64,000 nt of DNA from Gammaproteobacteria bacterium (lineage in GTDB: Bacteria; Pseudomonadota; Gammaproteobacteria; Arenicellales; Poriferihabitantaceae): positions 62,001-126,000 of the forward strand of contig JAHEGU010000002.1 of NCBI GenBank assembly GCA_024644945.1, given 5' to 3'. The notes beneath the pieces are model-generated. The model was not told where the DNA came from. It ran no database searches and saw nothing but the letters and a program-made list of their open reading frames with translations. The translations under genes were made by a program, and so were the position numbers. Positions 51,265 to 62,538 of this stretch are shown in pieces. How positions within the stretch are numbered: the stretch's first letter is position 1; the number at the start of each line of letters is the position of its first letter.

Positions 51265-52875
51265 TCAGGCCCAATCCTGTTTGACCATGTCAGCACATTT
51301 TTCTCCGATCATGATAGTCGGCGCATTGGTATTGCCTGATACGATATTTGGCATGATCGATGCATCGGCTATTCGCAGTCCTTCGATTCCGTGGACCCGA
51401 AGACGGGTATCGACCACGGCCTGGGGATCGCTGTCTGGTCCCATTTTGCAGGTGCAGGCGGGATGATAGATAGTCGTAGCGGTGTTGCGCGCGTGTTCAA
51501 GCAATTGCTCATCCGTCTGTATATGTTCACCGGGATCATGCTCTCCGGTGATCAGTGGTTTTAACGCTGGCATACCGGCAATCCGGCGTGACACCTTCAT
51601 ACCGTCTATTGCAATCTGGCAATCCAGGTCCGTGCTGAGGTAATTTGGCTGAATGGATGGGTATTCATATGGGTCCGCTGAATTGATATTGACTTCCCCT
51701 TTGCTCGACGGGCGCAACTGGCAGACCGAAGAAGTGAATGCGGAAAAATCGTGCGTGCCTTCTCCCGGGCTATCGGAGCTAAGTGGCTGATAGTGGAATT
51801 GGATATCTGGTCGTTCAACGCCATCCCGGGAGCGCGTGAAGATTGCCACCTGACTCGCTGCCATAGCCATCGGCCCGGTGCGAAACGCCATGTATTCCAG
51901 TCCGATCAGCATTTTTCGCAGTGGATTACTGATCTCATCATTCAATGTCGGCTGACGGCATTTGTATACTGCTCGGATTTGCAGATGATCCTGAAGGTTC
52001 TTACCGACCCCAGGCAAATCCACTACGCTGTCGAGGCCCAATTTTTGGATTAAGCTACCCGGTCCAATGCCAGATATCTGAAGAATTTGCGGTGAGCCAA
52101 TAGCGCCAGTACTGAGTATAGTTTCCCGGGAAGACACCGCATGCTGAATCTGTCGTTTGTGAAGGTACTCCACTCCTGTGACTCGGTTCCTTTCCAGAAG
52201 TAGTCTTGACACCTGCGCGGAGGTGATAATTGTCAAGTTTGGGCGCGATCGAGCAGGTTTCAAATAACCGGTCGCGGTGCTGCAACGCCAGCCTTTACGC
52301 GCAGTAAGCTGGAAGTATCCAACCCCTTCCTGGGTAGGGCCGTTGACATCATCATTTGGTGGAATTCCAGATTCAATAGCGGCCTGAATAAATGCGTCCG
52401 TAATTTTTCTACGCAGGCGAATATTAGATACGGATAAAGGGCCTCCCGAACCATGATAATCATCGGCGCCGCGCTCTTGATCTTCGGAACGTTTAAAGTA
52501 GGGCAGCACATCCTCAAAGCTCCAACCGGGATTTCCTGCCGCATCCCAAAGGTCGTAATCTTCAGGCTGGCCTCTCACATATAAAAGTCCGTTAAGAGAG
52601 CTTGATCCTCCCAGAACCTTTCCGCGGGGCCACTTGAGCTGGCGGCCGTTTAAGCCGGGGTCAGGATCAGTGATATAACACCAGTCAACCGCCGGGTTGT
52701 GCATGGTCTTGAAGTATCCGACCGGTATGTGAATCCAAGGATTCCAGTCTTTGGCACCCGCTTCCAATAACAAAACTCTGACCTCAGGATCCTCGCTCAA
52801 CCGGTTTGCGATAACACATCCCGCGGAACCTGCTCCGACAACGATATAGTCATAGCTTTCTTTTTCTTCAATCAT
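51265..52875 (-). CDS. GMC-family FAD oxidoreductase (choline dehydrogenase-like)
   Basis: [79 protein letters not shown]-type C-terminus. Confidence 0.93.
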   Translation of the reverse strand: MIEEKESYDYIVVGAGSAGCVIANRLSEDPEVRVLLLEAGAKDWNPWIHIPVGYFKTMHNPAVDWCYITDPDPGLNGRQLKWPRGKVLGGSSSLNGLLYVRGQPEDYDLWDAAGNPGWSFEDVLPYFKRSEDQERGADDYHGSGGPLSVSNIRLRRKITDAFIQAAIESGIPPNDDVNGPTQEGVGYFQLTARKGWRCSTATGYLKPARSRPNLTIITSAQVSRLLLERNRVTGVEYLHKRQIQHAVSSRETILSTGAIGSPQILQISGIGPGSLIQKLGLDSVVDLPGVGKNLQDHLQIRAVYKCRQPTLNDEISNPLRKMLIGLEYMAFRTGPMAMAASQVAIFTRSRDGVERPDIQFHYQPLSSDSPGEGTHDFSAFTSSVCQLRPSSKGEVNINSADPYEYPSIQPNYLSTDLDCQIAIDGMKVSRRIAGMPALKPLITGEHDPGEHIQTDEQLLEHARNTATTIYHPACTCKMGPDSDPQAVVDTRLRVHGIEGLRIADASIMPNIVSGNTNAPTIMIGEKCADMVKQDWA

Positions 52876-52994
52876 ACCAGGGTCAATTCGGATTCAATTG
52901 ATAGAGGAATAACCACGCTACATTTGAAATCGGGGCTTTACAGTCCCCGTCCCGTTGCGGTTTTCGGCTAAGGGAAAAGAGTTTCTGCGAATGC

Positions 52995-53705
52995 TTAATC
53001 GAGGTTTATCAGACTCTTAAGGCTCTTTTTACGCTTCTTTTCCTTGGCATCGAAATCTTCTAGACAGCTGCCTTGAACAACCATTGCGCACTCGAGGTAA
53101 TCGACAATCTCAACCACGGCGGCGCGGATCGCTTTGCCTGCGGGGGTTTTTTTATACTTGCCTAAGTCCCCTGAGAATTTGCCTCGGGACAAGCCTAAAT
53201 TGAATCCGAAGCCGCCGCTTCTCGCTTCAACAGTTCTGTTGTAGGCGATTTCCCCTGAGTTAGTATCGACTACCCGCAGGTCGAGCGCCATATATGCCTT
53301 ATTGTTCTTACCCCCGATCCTGACCCCTGAAATGGTAAATCCTCCACCGGTGCCTTCTGTGTTTTCCTCGTATGCTGTCACCGTGCCCAGCACAAGGTAC
53401 TGCGCACCAGTCAGTTCACCGATTTTAGAGCGGGTGCCCTTGGATATTCGCCCGGATGCCGACAAATCCTGCTCATCTAGAACCGTATAGAGCTTGTCTC
53501 GCTCAACTACGCTAAAACTGCCGTTGTTCGCTAGTTCATTAGTAACCATACTGGCCAGATCTCTTCCAACCCCTCCATACCACCAGTATGCGCCAGAAGT
53601 ATTGCTGAAATCCGCCACTCCAAGCCTGGGTTCAGAAGCCAGGGTGTGACTGGTAGCGAAACCGGTGAAAATTACGACCAGTAACGCAATTCTAAGTGTT
53701 TTCAT
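52995..53705 (-). CDS. CsgG-family-like exported protein; start ATG 53705 preferred over the upstream start at 53798
   Basis: MKTLRIALLVVIFTGFATSHTLASE signal peptide; GVADFSNTSG...LASMVTNELANNGSFSVVERDKLYTVLDEQ; GAQYLVLGTVTAYEE. Confidence 0.75.
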   Translation of the reverse strand: MKTLRIALLVVIFTGFATSHTLASEPRLGVADFSNTSGAYWWYGGVGRDLASMVTNELANNGSFSVVERDKLYTVLDEQDLSASGRISKGTRSKIGELTGAQYLVLGTVTAYEENTEGTGGGFTISGVRIGGKNNKAYMALDLRVVDTNSGEIAYNRTVEARSGGFGFNLGLSRGKFSGDLGKYKKTPAGKAIRAAVVEIVDYLECAMVVQGSCLEDFDAKEKKRKKSLKSLINLD

Positions 53706-53883
53706 CGAATAACCCTCGCCTTTGGAATGATAACTTTCTATTTTTGTATAGGTGCAATTATAGTGGACAGTCGGGCTGTCGTCCTGTGAACTATTCACTT
53801 TTCGGCTGTAAACCTGTCGCTAGTGCGTATTGATATATCTACTCCAATGCTTATATATACCCCAGTGATCTAGTGGATTCGGC

Positions 53884-54216
53884 ATGCAAACAGACCTAAG
53901 TATCAGCAACGACGCTGTTGCGCGTATTAACCAGCTTCTAGCCTCAAAGGAAAATCCGGGACTTATGCTCAGGATATATATCCAGGGCGGTGGTTGCTCG
54001 GGCTTCCAGTACGGTTTCCAGTTTGATGACACCGCGCAGGAAGATGACATTGCTATCGAGCAATCCGGCATCAAGGTCGTCGTCGATATGCTTAGCTTGC
54101 AGTATCTGGGTGGCGCAGAGATCGATTTCAAGGACGACATCATGGGCAGCCGGTTTCTGGTCAATAATCCAAATGCCTCCGCCACCTGCGGGTGCGGCTC
54201 TTCGTTCTCTATTTAG
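53884..54216 (+). CDS. erpA: Iron-sulfur cluster insertion protein (A-type carrier)
   Basis: 110 aa; LRIYIQGGGCSGFQYGFQFDD, GSRFLVNNPNASATCGCGSSFSI (conserved C...CGC cysteines). Confidence 0.92.
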   Translation: MQTDLSISNDAVARINQLLASKENPGLMLRIYIQGGGCSGFQYGFQFDDTAQEDDIAIEQSGIKVVVDMLSLQYLGGAEIDFKDDIMGSRFLVNNPNASATCGCGSSFSI

Positions 54217-54400
54217 TCTCCTGGTTTTTCTCACACGTCCTGAGCGGTAATCCTAGTTGAGGCCGCTGATATAACAAGTGTGTTGCAGCGCAAAATATTA
54301 TTGCATCACCTGAGTAAGGCGCAGGCGCTCCTCGACTCGCCTTTATTCAGACTCTGAATTTAAGCGATATAAAATTCCCACAAAAAAAATGTTGGAAAAC

Positions 54401-54429
54401 CTTGTGCATCAGGAACCCAGACCCCACTT
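54401..54429 (+). promoter_or_regulatory. Weak candidate sigma-32 promoter upstream of grpE
   Basis: CTTGtgc (54401-54407), 14-nt spacer, CCCCAcTT (54422-54429); compare CTTGAAA-N13-15-CCCCATNT. Confidence 0.4.
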
Positions 54430-54462
54430 ACCCCGGCATAGAGCAGCCAATAATCATCGACA

Positions 54463-55161
54463 ATGACAACCAAGCAGATAGACCCTGAATTTAGTGAAGA
54501 TCCAGAACATGCGAGGGCCGTCGAGGACGAGACATTGTCCGACAATACTGTGGTCTCAAAAGGGGCTCAGGAGGATGAGTCTGCCCGTGGTAAAGACCAG
54601 AAAACAGAAGGCCAAGCAATTGATCAGATGGATGAGGATAGCGGCTCTTCATTCGGTGAGGACCGGGACGACATCGCTAACCTGTCTGCGACGGAACTGG
54701 CTGATGCACTGATGGCCGCCAGGAGCCAAATCAATGAGATGAAAGATGGCTTTTTAAGGGCCAAGGCTGAGATGGAGAACATTCGCCGCCGGTCGCAGAA
54801 TGAGGTTGTTTCCGCGCGAAAATACGCTATTGAGGGGTTTGCTCAAGAGTTGCTGAATGTGTTTGACAGCCTGGATCAGGCGGCTCAAGTGGAATTGCAC
54901 GAGGGCGCGGGAGAAGCCGTCGAGAAAATGAAGGAAGGCTTGGGGCTGACATTGAAACAGATGGAATCTGTAATGAATAAGTTTGCGGTGACAGAGGTGG
55001 AAGCAGGGCCGGGTGTAAAGTTCAACCCTGAGCAGCATCAGGCGATCAGCATGGTTGCCTCGGATCAGGTGGAATCTAATCACATTATCGATGTGATGCA
55101 AAAAGGTTTTATTTTAAAGGATCGATTGCTCAGGCCGGCGATGGTTGTAGTGGCGAGCTAA
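54463..55161 (+). CDS. grpE: GrpE nucleotide exchange factor
   Basis: DGFLRAKAEMENIRRRSQNEVVSARKYAIEGFAQELLNVFDSLDQA; VMQKGFILKDRLLRPAMVVVAS. Confidence 0.95.
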   Translation: MTTKQIDPEFSEDPEHARAVEDETLSDNTVVSKGAQEDESARGKDQKTEGQAIDQMDEDSGSSFGEDRDDIANLSATELADALMAARSQINEMKDGFLRAKAEMENIRRRSQNEVVSARKYAIEGFAQELLNVFDSLDQAAQVELHEGAGEAVEKMKEGLGLTLKQMESVMNKFAVTEVEAGPGVKFNPEQHQAISMVASDQVESNHIIDVMQKGFILKDRLLRPAMVVVAS

Positions 55162-55213
55162 GGCAGTTGGTGGGTTCAAAGAACAGCAGCGGACTAATTT
55201 AGGTATATATAAC

Positions 55214-55242
55214 CTTGTAATATCAAGGGTTAATCCACATAT
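55214..55242 (+). promoter_or_regulatory. Candidate sigma-32 heat-shock promoter upstream of dnaK
   Basis: CTTGTAA (55214-55220; 6/7), 14-nt spacer, CCACATAT (55235-55242; one mismatch to CCCCATNT); 51 bp before the dnaK ATG. Confidence 0.6.
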
Positions 55243-55293
55243 TTGACCGCAGTTAAGACAATTTATACAGAATCTAGAAGAGGATTATAGATA

Positions 55294-57234
55294 ATGGCTA
55301 AGATCATTGGTATTGATTTGGGTACGACTAACTCGTGCGTAGCGGTAATGGAGGGCGATAAGCCTAAGGTCATCGAAAATAGTGAAGGGGATCGCACGAC
55401 ACCTTCAATTGTCGCCTTTACCAAGGATGACGAAGTGCTGGTTGGGCAGTCGGCAAAGCGGCAATCCGTAACCAATCCTGAAAATACGGTTTTCGCTGTT
55501 AAGCGATTGATCGGACGGCAGTTTGATGAAGATGTGGTGCAGCGTGATATCGATATCATGCCTTACAAAATCATCAAGGCGAAAAACGGTGATGCCTGGG
55601 TCGAAGCGGGTGGAAAGCAAATGGCGGCTCCAGAGATTTCGGCACGTATTCTTCAAAAGATGAAGCAAACCGCGGAAGACTATCTTGGAGAGAAGGTCAA
55701 AGAAGCGGTTATTACTGTGCCTGCTTATTTTAACGATTCCCAACGTCAAGCCACTAAGGATGCTGGGAAGATCGCCGGCCTTGATGTTAAGAGAATAATC
55801 AATGAGCCTACCGCAGCCGCACTTGCATACGGCATGGATAAGGCCAAAGGCGATCGCAAGATCGTTGTATATGACCTGGGTGGCGGCACTTTCGATGTAT
55901 CGGTAATTGAAATTGCTGAAATAGAGGGTGAGCATCAATTCGAAGTTTTGTCTACTAATGGTGATACCTTTCTCGGTGGTGAGGATTTTGATAGACGCTT
56001 GATCGATTACCTGGCAGACGGATTTAAGAAGGATCAGGGTATGGACCTTAGGGGCGATCCGCTCGCTATGCAGCGTTTAAAAGAGGGCGCCGAGAAAGCC
56101 AAAATTGAACTTTCTTCCAGCACCCAAACTGAAGTCAACCTGCCCTATATCACCGCGGATGCAAGTGGGCCGAAACACCTTAACCTGAAGTTAAGCCGTG
56201 CAAAGCTTGAGTCCCTGGTAGACGATTTGATGCAAAGCACGCTTGAGCCATGCAAGATTGCTCTTAAGGATGCCGGACTCTCGGCATCGGAAATAGATGA
56301 TGTAATTATGGTCGGTGGGCAGACGCGTATGCCCAAGGTGCAGGAACTAGTGAAGAACTTCTTTGGCAAGGAGCCGCGAAAGGATGTCAATCCAGACGAG
56401 GCAGTGGCAATGGGCGCCGCCATTCAAGGTGGTGTGCTTGGTGGTGATGTAACTGATGTGCTTTTGCTTGACGTGACGCCCCTATCCCTCGGTATCGAGA
56501 CCTATGGTGAGGTCATGACCAAGCTGATCGAAAAGAACACCACGATTCCAACCAAAGCAACGCAGGTTTTTTCAACTGCAGCAGATAATCAAAATGCGGT
56601 AACGGTGCACGTACTGCAGGGTGAGCGTGAAATGGCTGGCGGCAATAAGTCGCTGGGGCGCTTTGATCTGACAGAAATTCCTCCTGCGCCTCGCGGCGTG
56701 CCGCAAATAGAAGTTACCCTGGATATTGACGCCAACGGCATCCTCAACGTATCTGCTAAAGACAAGGCGACAGGCAAGGAGAATAAGATTGTGATCAAGT
56801 CCAGTTCGGGTTTGTCAGATGATGAAGTTGATAGAATGGTCAGGGACGCCGAGGAGCATGCTGACGAAGATCGCAAAGCCCGTGAGCTTGTAGATGCCCG
56901 GAACCAGGGGGAAGCCATGATCCATGGCGTCCAAAAATCAATGGAAGAACTGGGAGACAAGCTTGATTCGGGGGAGAAGTCGAATATTGAGTCTGCGATT
57001 TCCGAACTCGAAGAAGCGCTCAAGGGCGAGGACAAAGAGTCGATCACCAGTAAGACAGAAGCATTAACTCAGGCGAGTCATAAAATGGCCGAGCAACTGT
57101 ATTCCCAGGGAGCAGACGATGCAGGCACCGCAGACGCAGGCGAAGAATCGTCTGGCAGAGGGCAAACCCAAAGTTCGGATGATGTGGTTGATGCAGAGTT
57201 TGAAGAAGTTGACGATAGCGACAAAAAAGCGTGA
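55294..57234 (+). CDS. dnaK: Molecular chaperone DnaK (Hsp70)
   Basis: [48 protein letters not shown]-terminal [17 protein letters not shown]. Confidence 0.99.
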   Translation: MAKIIGIDLGTTNSCVAVMEGDKPKVIENSEGDRTTPSIVAFTKDDEVLVGQSAKRQSVTNPENTVFAVKRLIGRQFDEDVVQRDIDIMPYKIIKAKNGDAWVEAGGKQMAAPEISARILQKMKQTAEDYLGEKVKEAVITVPAYFNDSQRQATKDAGKIAGLDVKRIINEPTAAALAYGMDKAKGDRKIVVYDLGGGTFDVSVIEIAEIEGEHQFEVLSTNGDTFLGGEDFDRRLIDYLADGFKKDQGMDLRGDPLAMQRLKEGAEKAKIELSSSTQTEVNLPYITADASGPKHLNLKLSRAKLESLVDDLMQSTLEPCKIALKDAGLSASEIDDVIMVGGQTRMPKVQELVKNFFGKEPRKDVNPDEAVAMGAAIQGGVLGGDVTDVLLLDVTPLSLGIETYGEVMTKLIEKNTTIPTKATQVFSTAADNQNAVTVHVLQGEREMAGGNKSLGRFDLTEIPPAPRGVPQIEVTLDIDANGILNVSAKDKATGKENKIVIKSSSGLSDDEVDRMVRDAEEHADEDRKARELVDARNQGEAMIHGVQKSMEELGDKLDSGEKSNIESAISELEEALKGEDKESITSKTEALTQASHKMAEQLYSQGADDAGTADAGEESSGRGQTQSSDDVVDAEFEEVDDSDKKA

Positions 57235-57274
57235 TTTATATTTAGTCTGATCAAAGTTTAGGTAAGTCTGTTGG

Positions 57275-57297
57275 GGCGGGATCAGGTTGGTCCCGCC
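57275..57297 (+). terminator. dnaK-dnaJ intergenic hairpin (possible attenuator)
   Basis: GGCGGGATC-AGGTT-GGTCCCGCC: 9-bp stem with one G-T pair; no strong T tract. Confidence 0.45.
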
Positions 57298-57316
57298 TTC
57301 GTGCGTTTAGGATAAT

Positions 57317-58444
57317 ATGTCAAAAAGAGATTATTACGAGGTCCTTGGGGTAGATCGCAGTGCTGGCGCTGATGATCTGAAAAAAGCCTATAGACGGTTG
57401 GCCATGAAGTACCACCCAGATCGAAATCAAGGAGACGATAGTGCCGAAGTTAAATTCAAGGAAGCTAAGGAGGCCTATGATGTATTGTCCGACTCGCAGA
57501 AAAAAGCAGCATACGACCAGTTTGGCCACGCAGGTGTGGATCAATCAGCCGGCATGGGCGGCGGCGGGTTCAGTGGCGGCGTAGGCGATATTTTCGGGGA
57601 CATTTTCGGCGACATTTTTGGCGGCGGAGGTGGTGGTAGCCGGCGTCAAAGTCGTGGTGCAGATCTGCGCTATAACCTTGAGTTGAGTCTCGAAGAGGCG
57701 GTTCAAGGAGTGGATAAAAAGATCCGCGTACCGAGGATGTCAGATTGCGCCACCTGCAAAGGCAGCGGCGCGCGACCCGGATCTGAACCCAAGAGCTGCG
57801 GAACCTGTAACGGGCAAGGACAGGTGCGAATGCAGCAGGGATTTTTCTCCGTGCAACAAACCTGTCCACAGTGCCGCGGTCGCGGTAGTGTCATCTCCGA
57901 TCCGTGCTCATCCTGCAATGGACAAGGCATGGTCAGAGACGAAAAGACATTGTCAGTAAAAATACCTGCCGGCGTAGATGAAGGTGATCAGGTGCGACTC
58001 AGCGGGGAAGGCGAGAGCGGTGGGCCAAGTACCCGCCCCGGAGATCTCTATGTGCAGGTGCGGATAAAACAGCACGATTTATTTGAAAGGGATGGTGACA
58101 ATCTGTACTGTGAAGTGCCCGTTAGTTTCAGCACCATGACCTTGGGTGGCAGTATTGAAGTACCTACATTATCAGGCAGGGCGTCTATTAAAATTCCACC
58201 GGAAACCCAATCTGAGAAAGTGTTCCGGTTGCGCGGCAAAGGCGTACGCAATGTGCGAAATGGCAACTTGGGTGACCTTTACTCCAAGGTCGTGGTAGAA
58301 ACCCCGATTAACCTCACTCGCAGGCAAAAGGAGTTAATCAAAGAGCTCGAGGATACGCTCAGTGAAGGTGGGGATCGACATTCTCCGCGAAGCGGCACAT
58401 GGACATCAAAAATAAAGGCTTTCTTTGATGATCTCGTAACCTGA
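57317..58444 (+). CDS. dnaJ: Chaperone DnaJ (Hsp40)
   Basis: J domain with HPD ([11 protein letters not shown]), G/F region with GDIF repeats, four CxxCxGxG-type zinc repeats. Confidence 0.99.
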   Translation: MSKRDYYEVLGVDRSAGADDLKKAYRRLAMKYHPDRNQGDDSAEVKFKEAKEAYDVLSDSQKKAAYDQFGHAGVDQSAGMGGGGFSGGVGDIFGDIFGDIFGGGGGGSRRQSRGADLRYNLELSLEEAVQGVDKKIRVPRMSDCATCKGSGARPGSEPKSCGTCNGQGQVRMQQGFFSVQQTCPQCRGRGSVISDPCSSCNGQGMVRDEKTLSVKIPAGVDEGDQVRLSGEGESGGPSTRPGDLYVQVRIKQHDLFERDGDNLYCEVPVSFSTMTLGGSIEVPTLSGRASIKIPPETQSEKVFRLRGKGVRNVRNGNLGDLYSKVVVETPINLTRRQKELIKELEDTLSEGGDRHSPRSGTWTSKIKAFFDDLVT

Positions 58445-58497
58445 TGTTTATCTCTGGGCTCGTTATAATCAGCGACTTTTAAAATCAGGGGAAACGA

Positions 58498-59034
58498 GTG
58501 GACGTCGAAAAGACCAGTTTGCCTGGTGTAGTAGTGATTAACCCCACAGTGCATGGAGACGAAAGGGGTTTTTTTATGGAAACATTCCATCAGGAAGATT
58601 TTGCACAGGCCGGACTTCCAGATCACTTCGTTCAGGACAACCATTCACGATCTGCAAAGGGGGTTCTGCGTGGCTTGCACTTCCAATACCCCCAATGGCA
58701 GGGAAAGCTGGTGCGCGCGATCATGGGAGAGATATTTGACGTCGCGGTGGATGTTCGAATTGACTCTCCCAGTCTCGGCGAATGGTTTGGTGTAAATCTC
58801 AGTGCGGAGAATAAAAAGCAAATTTATGTACCTCCGGGCTATGCCCACGGTTTTTGTGTGCTCAGTGATATGGCCGAAGTCGTTTATAAATGCACAACAC
58901 TTTATAAACCCAAAGATGAAATAGGGATTCGCTGGGATGATCCTGAAATTGGCATAGAGTGGCCGGTTGAAAATCCTGTAGTGTCGGAGAAGGATCGTCA
59001 CGCCGGGCTATTGTCTGAGCTTAATGTTCGATGA
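58498..59034 (+). CDS. rfbC: dTDP-4-dehydrorhamnose 3,5-epimerase (GTG start)
   Basis: DERGFFMETFHQEDFAQAG, FVQDNHSRSAKGVLRGLHFQYP, YVPPGYAHGFCVLSD. Confidence 0.95.
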   Translation: MDVEKTSLPGVVVINPTVHGDERGFFMETFHQEDFAQAGLPDHFVQDNHSRSAKGVLRGLHFQYPQWQGKLVRAIMGEIFDVAVDVRIDSPSLGEWFGVNLSAENKKQIYVPPGYAHGFCVLSDMAEVVYKCTTLYKPKDEIGIRWDDPEIGIEWPVENPVVSEKDRHAGLLSELNVR

Positions 59035-59903
59035 GTAATCCTCGTAAAGTGTTGATTTTCGGCAAACATGGCCAGGTCGGCGGTCAGCTGGTAAATCAAT
59101 TGGCGCAAAGAGAGGAATACGCAGTAGTTGCCACCGATATCGAGGATGTAGATCTGACCGATGATACGGCAACCCGGACACTCGTAATTGAGCAGCGGCC
59201 TGATTGGGTCATCAATACTTCGGCGCATACTGCCGTGGACCGCGCTGAAACTGAACGGGAGCTTGCGCATCAATTAAATGCAGTTGCCCCTCGCGTAATT
59301 GCCGAAGCTTGTTCGGAAATTGGTGCCGCCATGATTCATTACTCAACAGATTATGTGTTTGATGGCAGTGCGTCGGTGCCCTATGTGGAGACGGACCAAC
59401 CAAATCCCCAAAGCGTCTACGGTATTACCAAGTTGGAAGGGGAACGCGCGGTGCTGTCTGCGCTTGATCATTCGCTAATATTCAGAACCGCATGGGTCTA
59501 TTCAAAGGATGGTAAGAACTTTGTCAATACGATGCTGCGCCTGGCTGGCGAACGGAGTGAAATAAAAGTTGTTTGTGATCAGTATGGTAGTCCCACCCTG
59601 GCTGACGATCTCGCTGCAATGACAATCGGTGCTCTGGGCCGAGTCGTTGTTGATACAGATTTTTCTGCATATGGGATCTATCATGCTACCGGGCAGGGAG
59701 TTGTGAGCTGGGCCGGATTTAGCGGTGAGATTATGCGGTTATCAGGAAACAGCCAGGTAAAGGTCCATCCAATACCTTCTTCAGATTATCCCACCCCAGC
59801 GCCCAGACCCGCTTACTCAGTACTTTCAAACCATAAGCTGAAACAGCAGTTTGGACTGGAGTTGCCACATTGGCAGGATGCTCTTGGCCGCTGTCTTGGG
59901 TAA
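59031..59903 (+). CDS. rfbD: dTDP-4-dehydrorhamnose reductase
   Basis: VLIFGKHGQVGGQLVNQLA, NTSAHTAVDRAE, HYSTDYVFDG, PQSVYGITKLEGERAV. Confidence 0.95.
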   Translation: MSNPRKVLIFGKHGQVGGQLVNQLAQREEYAVVATDIEDVDLTDDTATRTLVIEQRPDWVINTSAHTAVDRAETERELAHQLNAVAPRVIAEACSEIGAAMIHYSTDYVFDGSASVPYVETDQPNPQSVYGITKLEGERAVLSALDHSLIFRTAWVYSKDGKNFVNTMLRLAGERSEIKVVCDQYGSPTLADDLAAMTIGALGRVVVDTDFSAYGIYHATGQGVVSWAGFSGEIMRLSGNSQVKVHPIPSSDYPTPAPRPAYSVLSNHKLKQQFGLELPHWQDALGRCLG

Positions 59904-61818
59904 ATCTGAAGAAGCTGCCGTCGAGGCTCTCGGAGAGAAAGGGCCGTTTCACACCAGGCTGGATGGGTTTACGCCGCGAACGGGACAGCAACAGATGGCC
60001 GCATCGGTGGCGGATACACTTGCACTGGGTGGAACCCTGGTTGTGGAGTCAGGAACAGGCACAGGAAAAACCTTTGCCTACCTGGTGCCGATCTTGCTAG
60101 GTGGCGATCGCACTATTATTTCAACTGGCACGCGCCATCTTCAGGATCAGATATTTCATCGTGATCTTCCTGCTGTCGCAGAAATTCTTGATCGCCAGGT
60201 GAATGCCGTAATGTTAAAAGGGCGATCCAACTACCTGTGTCGTTACCGCTTACGTTATAACAGCGGGCAGACCGAGCTGGTCGGCAAATCATCCGATCTG
60301 TCATTTAATATTATTGAAAGGTGGGCTTCCAGCACCAGAACAGGTGATATTGCGGAAGTGAGTGAAATCAGTGATCAGGCGCCGGTCTGGAAGGAAGTAA
60401 CTTCAACTGTGGATAACTGCCTCGGAGGGAAGTGCCCGGAATTCAAGAAATGTTTTGTGACCAAAGCGAGACAGAGCGCAATGGATGCGGATGTGGTGGT
60501 AGTGAATCACCACCTGTTTTTCTCTGACCTTACGCTCAAGGATGACGGCTTTGGAGAATTGTTGCCAAACTATGATGCAGTGGTATTCGACGAAGCTCAC
60601 ACACTTTGTGATGTTGCTTCTAATTTTTTTGGATTTTCGATATCGAGTTTTCAAATACGTGATCTTTGTGCCGATATATCGAAAGTTGAGAAAGAAGAAA
60701 AGAGTGGCACGGATTTCAATGCCGTAATTCCACCACTGGAGCAATCGGTAGATCGGCTGCTGGTCGAGTTAGCCAGCTGTGCGGATCTCTCAGTCGATGT
60801 GTCCGCGGTTGATACACCAGGTTTTCGCAGTGCTCTTGAAACGTTGCAAATTCGTATAGGCCTATTATTGGAGCAGCTCGAAGTTGCGTCGATTGCGGGA
60901 GAAGGGTTGGATCGGTGTTACCAGCGCGCATTACAAATGCAAGAGCGACTGGATCTTTGGATTGAAGGTAGGGACCACAATCTTGTGCGCTGGCTAGGTG
61001 TTGGGCAGCGCTCTTTTCGCCTCCAGGCCACTCCACTTCGAATAAGGAACCGATTTATTGAAATTATGCAGCGCGCAAAATCGTGGATATTTACTTCAGC
61101 GACGCTTGCGATAGGTGACGATTTTACTGCGTTTAGCAGTCAACTTGGGCTAGAGGAGGGACAGCATGCCAGATGGCAGAGCCCGTATGATTTTACCCAA
61201 AATGCACTGCTTTATCTGCCGACAGATATGCCAGAACCTCGTGAATATGCATACCCGGACCGTCTTGTGGAGGTCATCCTCGAAGTGACCGGTGCCAGTC
61301 AGGGAAGAGCATTTTGTCTATTTACCAGCCATGCGATGATGAACAGGGTCGCGCGAATACTCAAAAAACAGTGTCGTTGGCCTCTGATGATCCAAGGTGA
61401 AGCGCCAAGAAGTGAACTAATGGATCGTTTCCAGCGAACCGCAAACAGTGTATTGCTTGGAACTTCCAGTTTCTGGGAAGGGGTTGATATTAAAGGGGAC
61501 GCGCTGTCCTGTGTGATTATTGATAAATTGCCGTTCGCGCCTCCAGGAGATCCTGTATTAAAGAGTCGTCTGCAAGTCTGTGAAGAAGAAGGCGGTAATC
61601 CGTTTATGGAAATTCAGGTTCCTGCTGCGGCGATCTCTCTTAAGCAGGGTGCGGGCAGATTGATACGATCTGAAACTGATAAAGGTGTGCTGGTATTGTG
61701 TGATCCGAGATTAGTGACAAAACGATACGGAGAACTGTTCCTGAAAAGTCTGCCGCCAATGCCGGTTACCCGGCAAGTTAATGATGTTCAGAACTTTTTT
61801 AAAAACTCACAATATTGA
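59878..61818 (+). CDS. DinG/YoaA-family ATP-dependent helicase; ATG 59878 or 59851, either overlapping the rfbD 3' end
   Basis: RTGQQQMAASVADTLALGGTLVVESGTGTGKTFAYLVP (Walker A); four-Cys Fe-S-like NCLGGKCPEFKKCF; VFDEAHTL (DEAH); C-terminal GAGRLIRSETDKGVLVLCDPR. Confidence 0.9.
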   Translation: MLLAAVLGKSEEAAVEALGEKGPFHTRLDGFTPRTGQQQMAASVADTLALGGTLVVESGTGTGKTFAYLVPILLGGDRTIISTGTRHLQDQIFHRDLPAVAEILDRQVNAVMLKGRSNYLCRYRLRYNSGQTELVGKSSDLSFNIIERWASSTRTGDIAEVSEISDQAPVWKEVTSTVDNCLGGKCPEFKKCFVTKARQSAMDADVVVVNHHLFFSDLTLKDDGFGELLPNYDAVVFDEAHTLCDVASNFFGFSISSFQIRDLCADISKVEKEEKSGTDFNAVIPPLEQSVDRLLVELASCADLSVDVSAVDTPGFRSALETLQIRIGLLLEQLEVASIAGEGLDRCYQRALQMQERLDLWIEGRDHNLVRWLGVGQRSFRLQATPLRIRNRFIEIMQRAKSWIFTSATLAIGDDFTAFSSQLGLEEGQHARWQSPYDFTQNALLYLPTDMPEPREYAYPDRLVEVILEVTGASQGRAFCLFTSHAMMNRVARILKKQCRWPLMIQGEAPRSELMDRFQRTANSVLLGTSSFWEGVDIKGDALSCVIIDKLPFAPPGDPVLKSRLQVCEEEGGNPFMEIQVPAAAISLKQGAGRLIRSETDKGVLVLCDPRLVTKRYGELFLKSLPPMPVTRQVNDVQNFFKNSQY

Positions 61819-61821
61819 GGC

Positions 61822-62538
61822 ATGAAAATTCTCGGCATCGATACTGCAACCGAATGCTGCTCCGTAGCGATTGCACCGGGTGATGGCCACGAGATTGATG
61901 AAATACAGCACATTACCCCCAGTGGGCACTCCAGGATGGTGCCGGGTATGGTCGGAGAACTGCTTAGCAAGCATCAGTTGAGTCTTACTGATCTGGATGC
62001 GCTGTCAGTGGATATTGGTCCCGGGTCATTCACTGGGCTTCGAATTGGTATCGGAGTTGTGCAAGGTCTTGCTTATGCGGCAGGTATCCGTACTGTCGGA
62101 GTAAGCTCATTGCATGCATTGGCGGGACATTGTCCAGACGGATTAAGCGTTTCCGCTATCGATGCCAGAATGAAGCAGGTGTATTGGGGGGTATTCGAAA
62201 AGCGGGGAGCGGAACCGAGAAAATTAGCCGGGCCTTTTGTGACGGCACCAGAACAGATTGAAAACATGTTCTCTGAGGTAGTCGAGGCAGAATATTTGAC
62301 GCGATTGAATCGTGAAGATTCGATATTTGCTGTTGGCAATGGCTGGGATCACTATTCTTGTCAGCTTCCCAGCTCAGTCGGCACACACACAGTCAGCGTA
62401 ATCGAAAAAAGTTACCCTCTCGCGTCGCAAATTGTCCAGCTGGCTTTACGGGCCGATCAGGCTGCGTTTCATTCGCCTCTCGAACTGGCTGCGGCCTATG
62501 TCAGAAATAAGGTTGCAAATCGTCCTGGAGAAGGCTAG
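61822..62538 (+). CDS. tsaB: tRNA threonylcarbamoyladenosine biosynthesis protein TsaB
   Basis: MKILGIDTATECCSVAI; DIGPGSFTGLRIGIGVVQGLAYA. Confidence 0.93.
   Translation: MKILGIDTATECCSVAIAPGDGHEIDEIQHITPSGHSRMVPGMVGELLSKHQLSLTDLDALSVDIGPGSFTGLRIGIGVVQGLAYAAGIRTVGVSSLHALAGHCPDGLSVSAIDARMKQVYWGVFEKRGAEPRKLAGPFVTAPEQIENMFSEVVEAEYLTRLNREDSIFAVGNGWDHYSCQLPSSVGTHTVSVIEKSYPLASQIVQLALRADQAAFHSPLELAAAYVRNKVANRPGEG

Noticed and set aside
57586-57640. Tandem repeat (GGCGACATTTTCGG-like units) in dnaJ
   Set aside because: Encodes [18 protein letters not shown], the expected G/F-rich linker of DnaJ.
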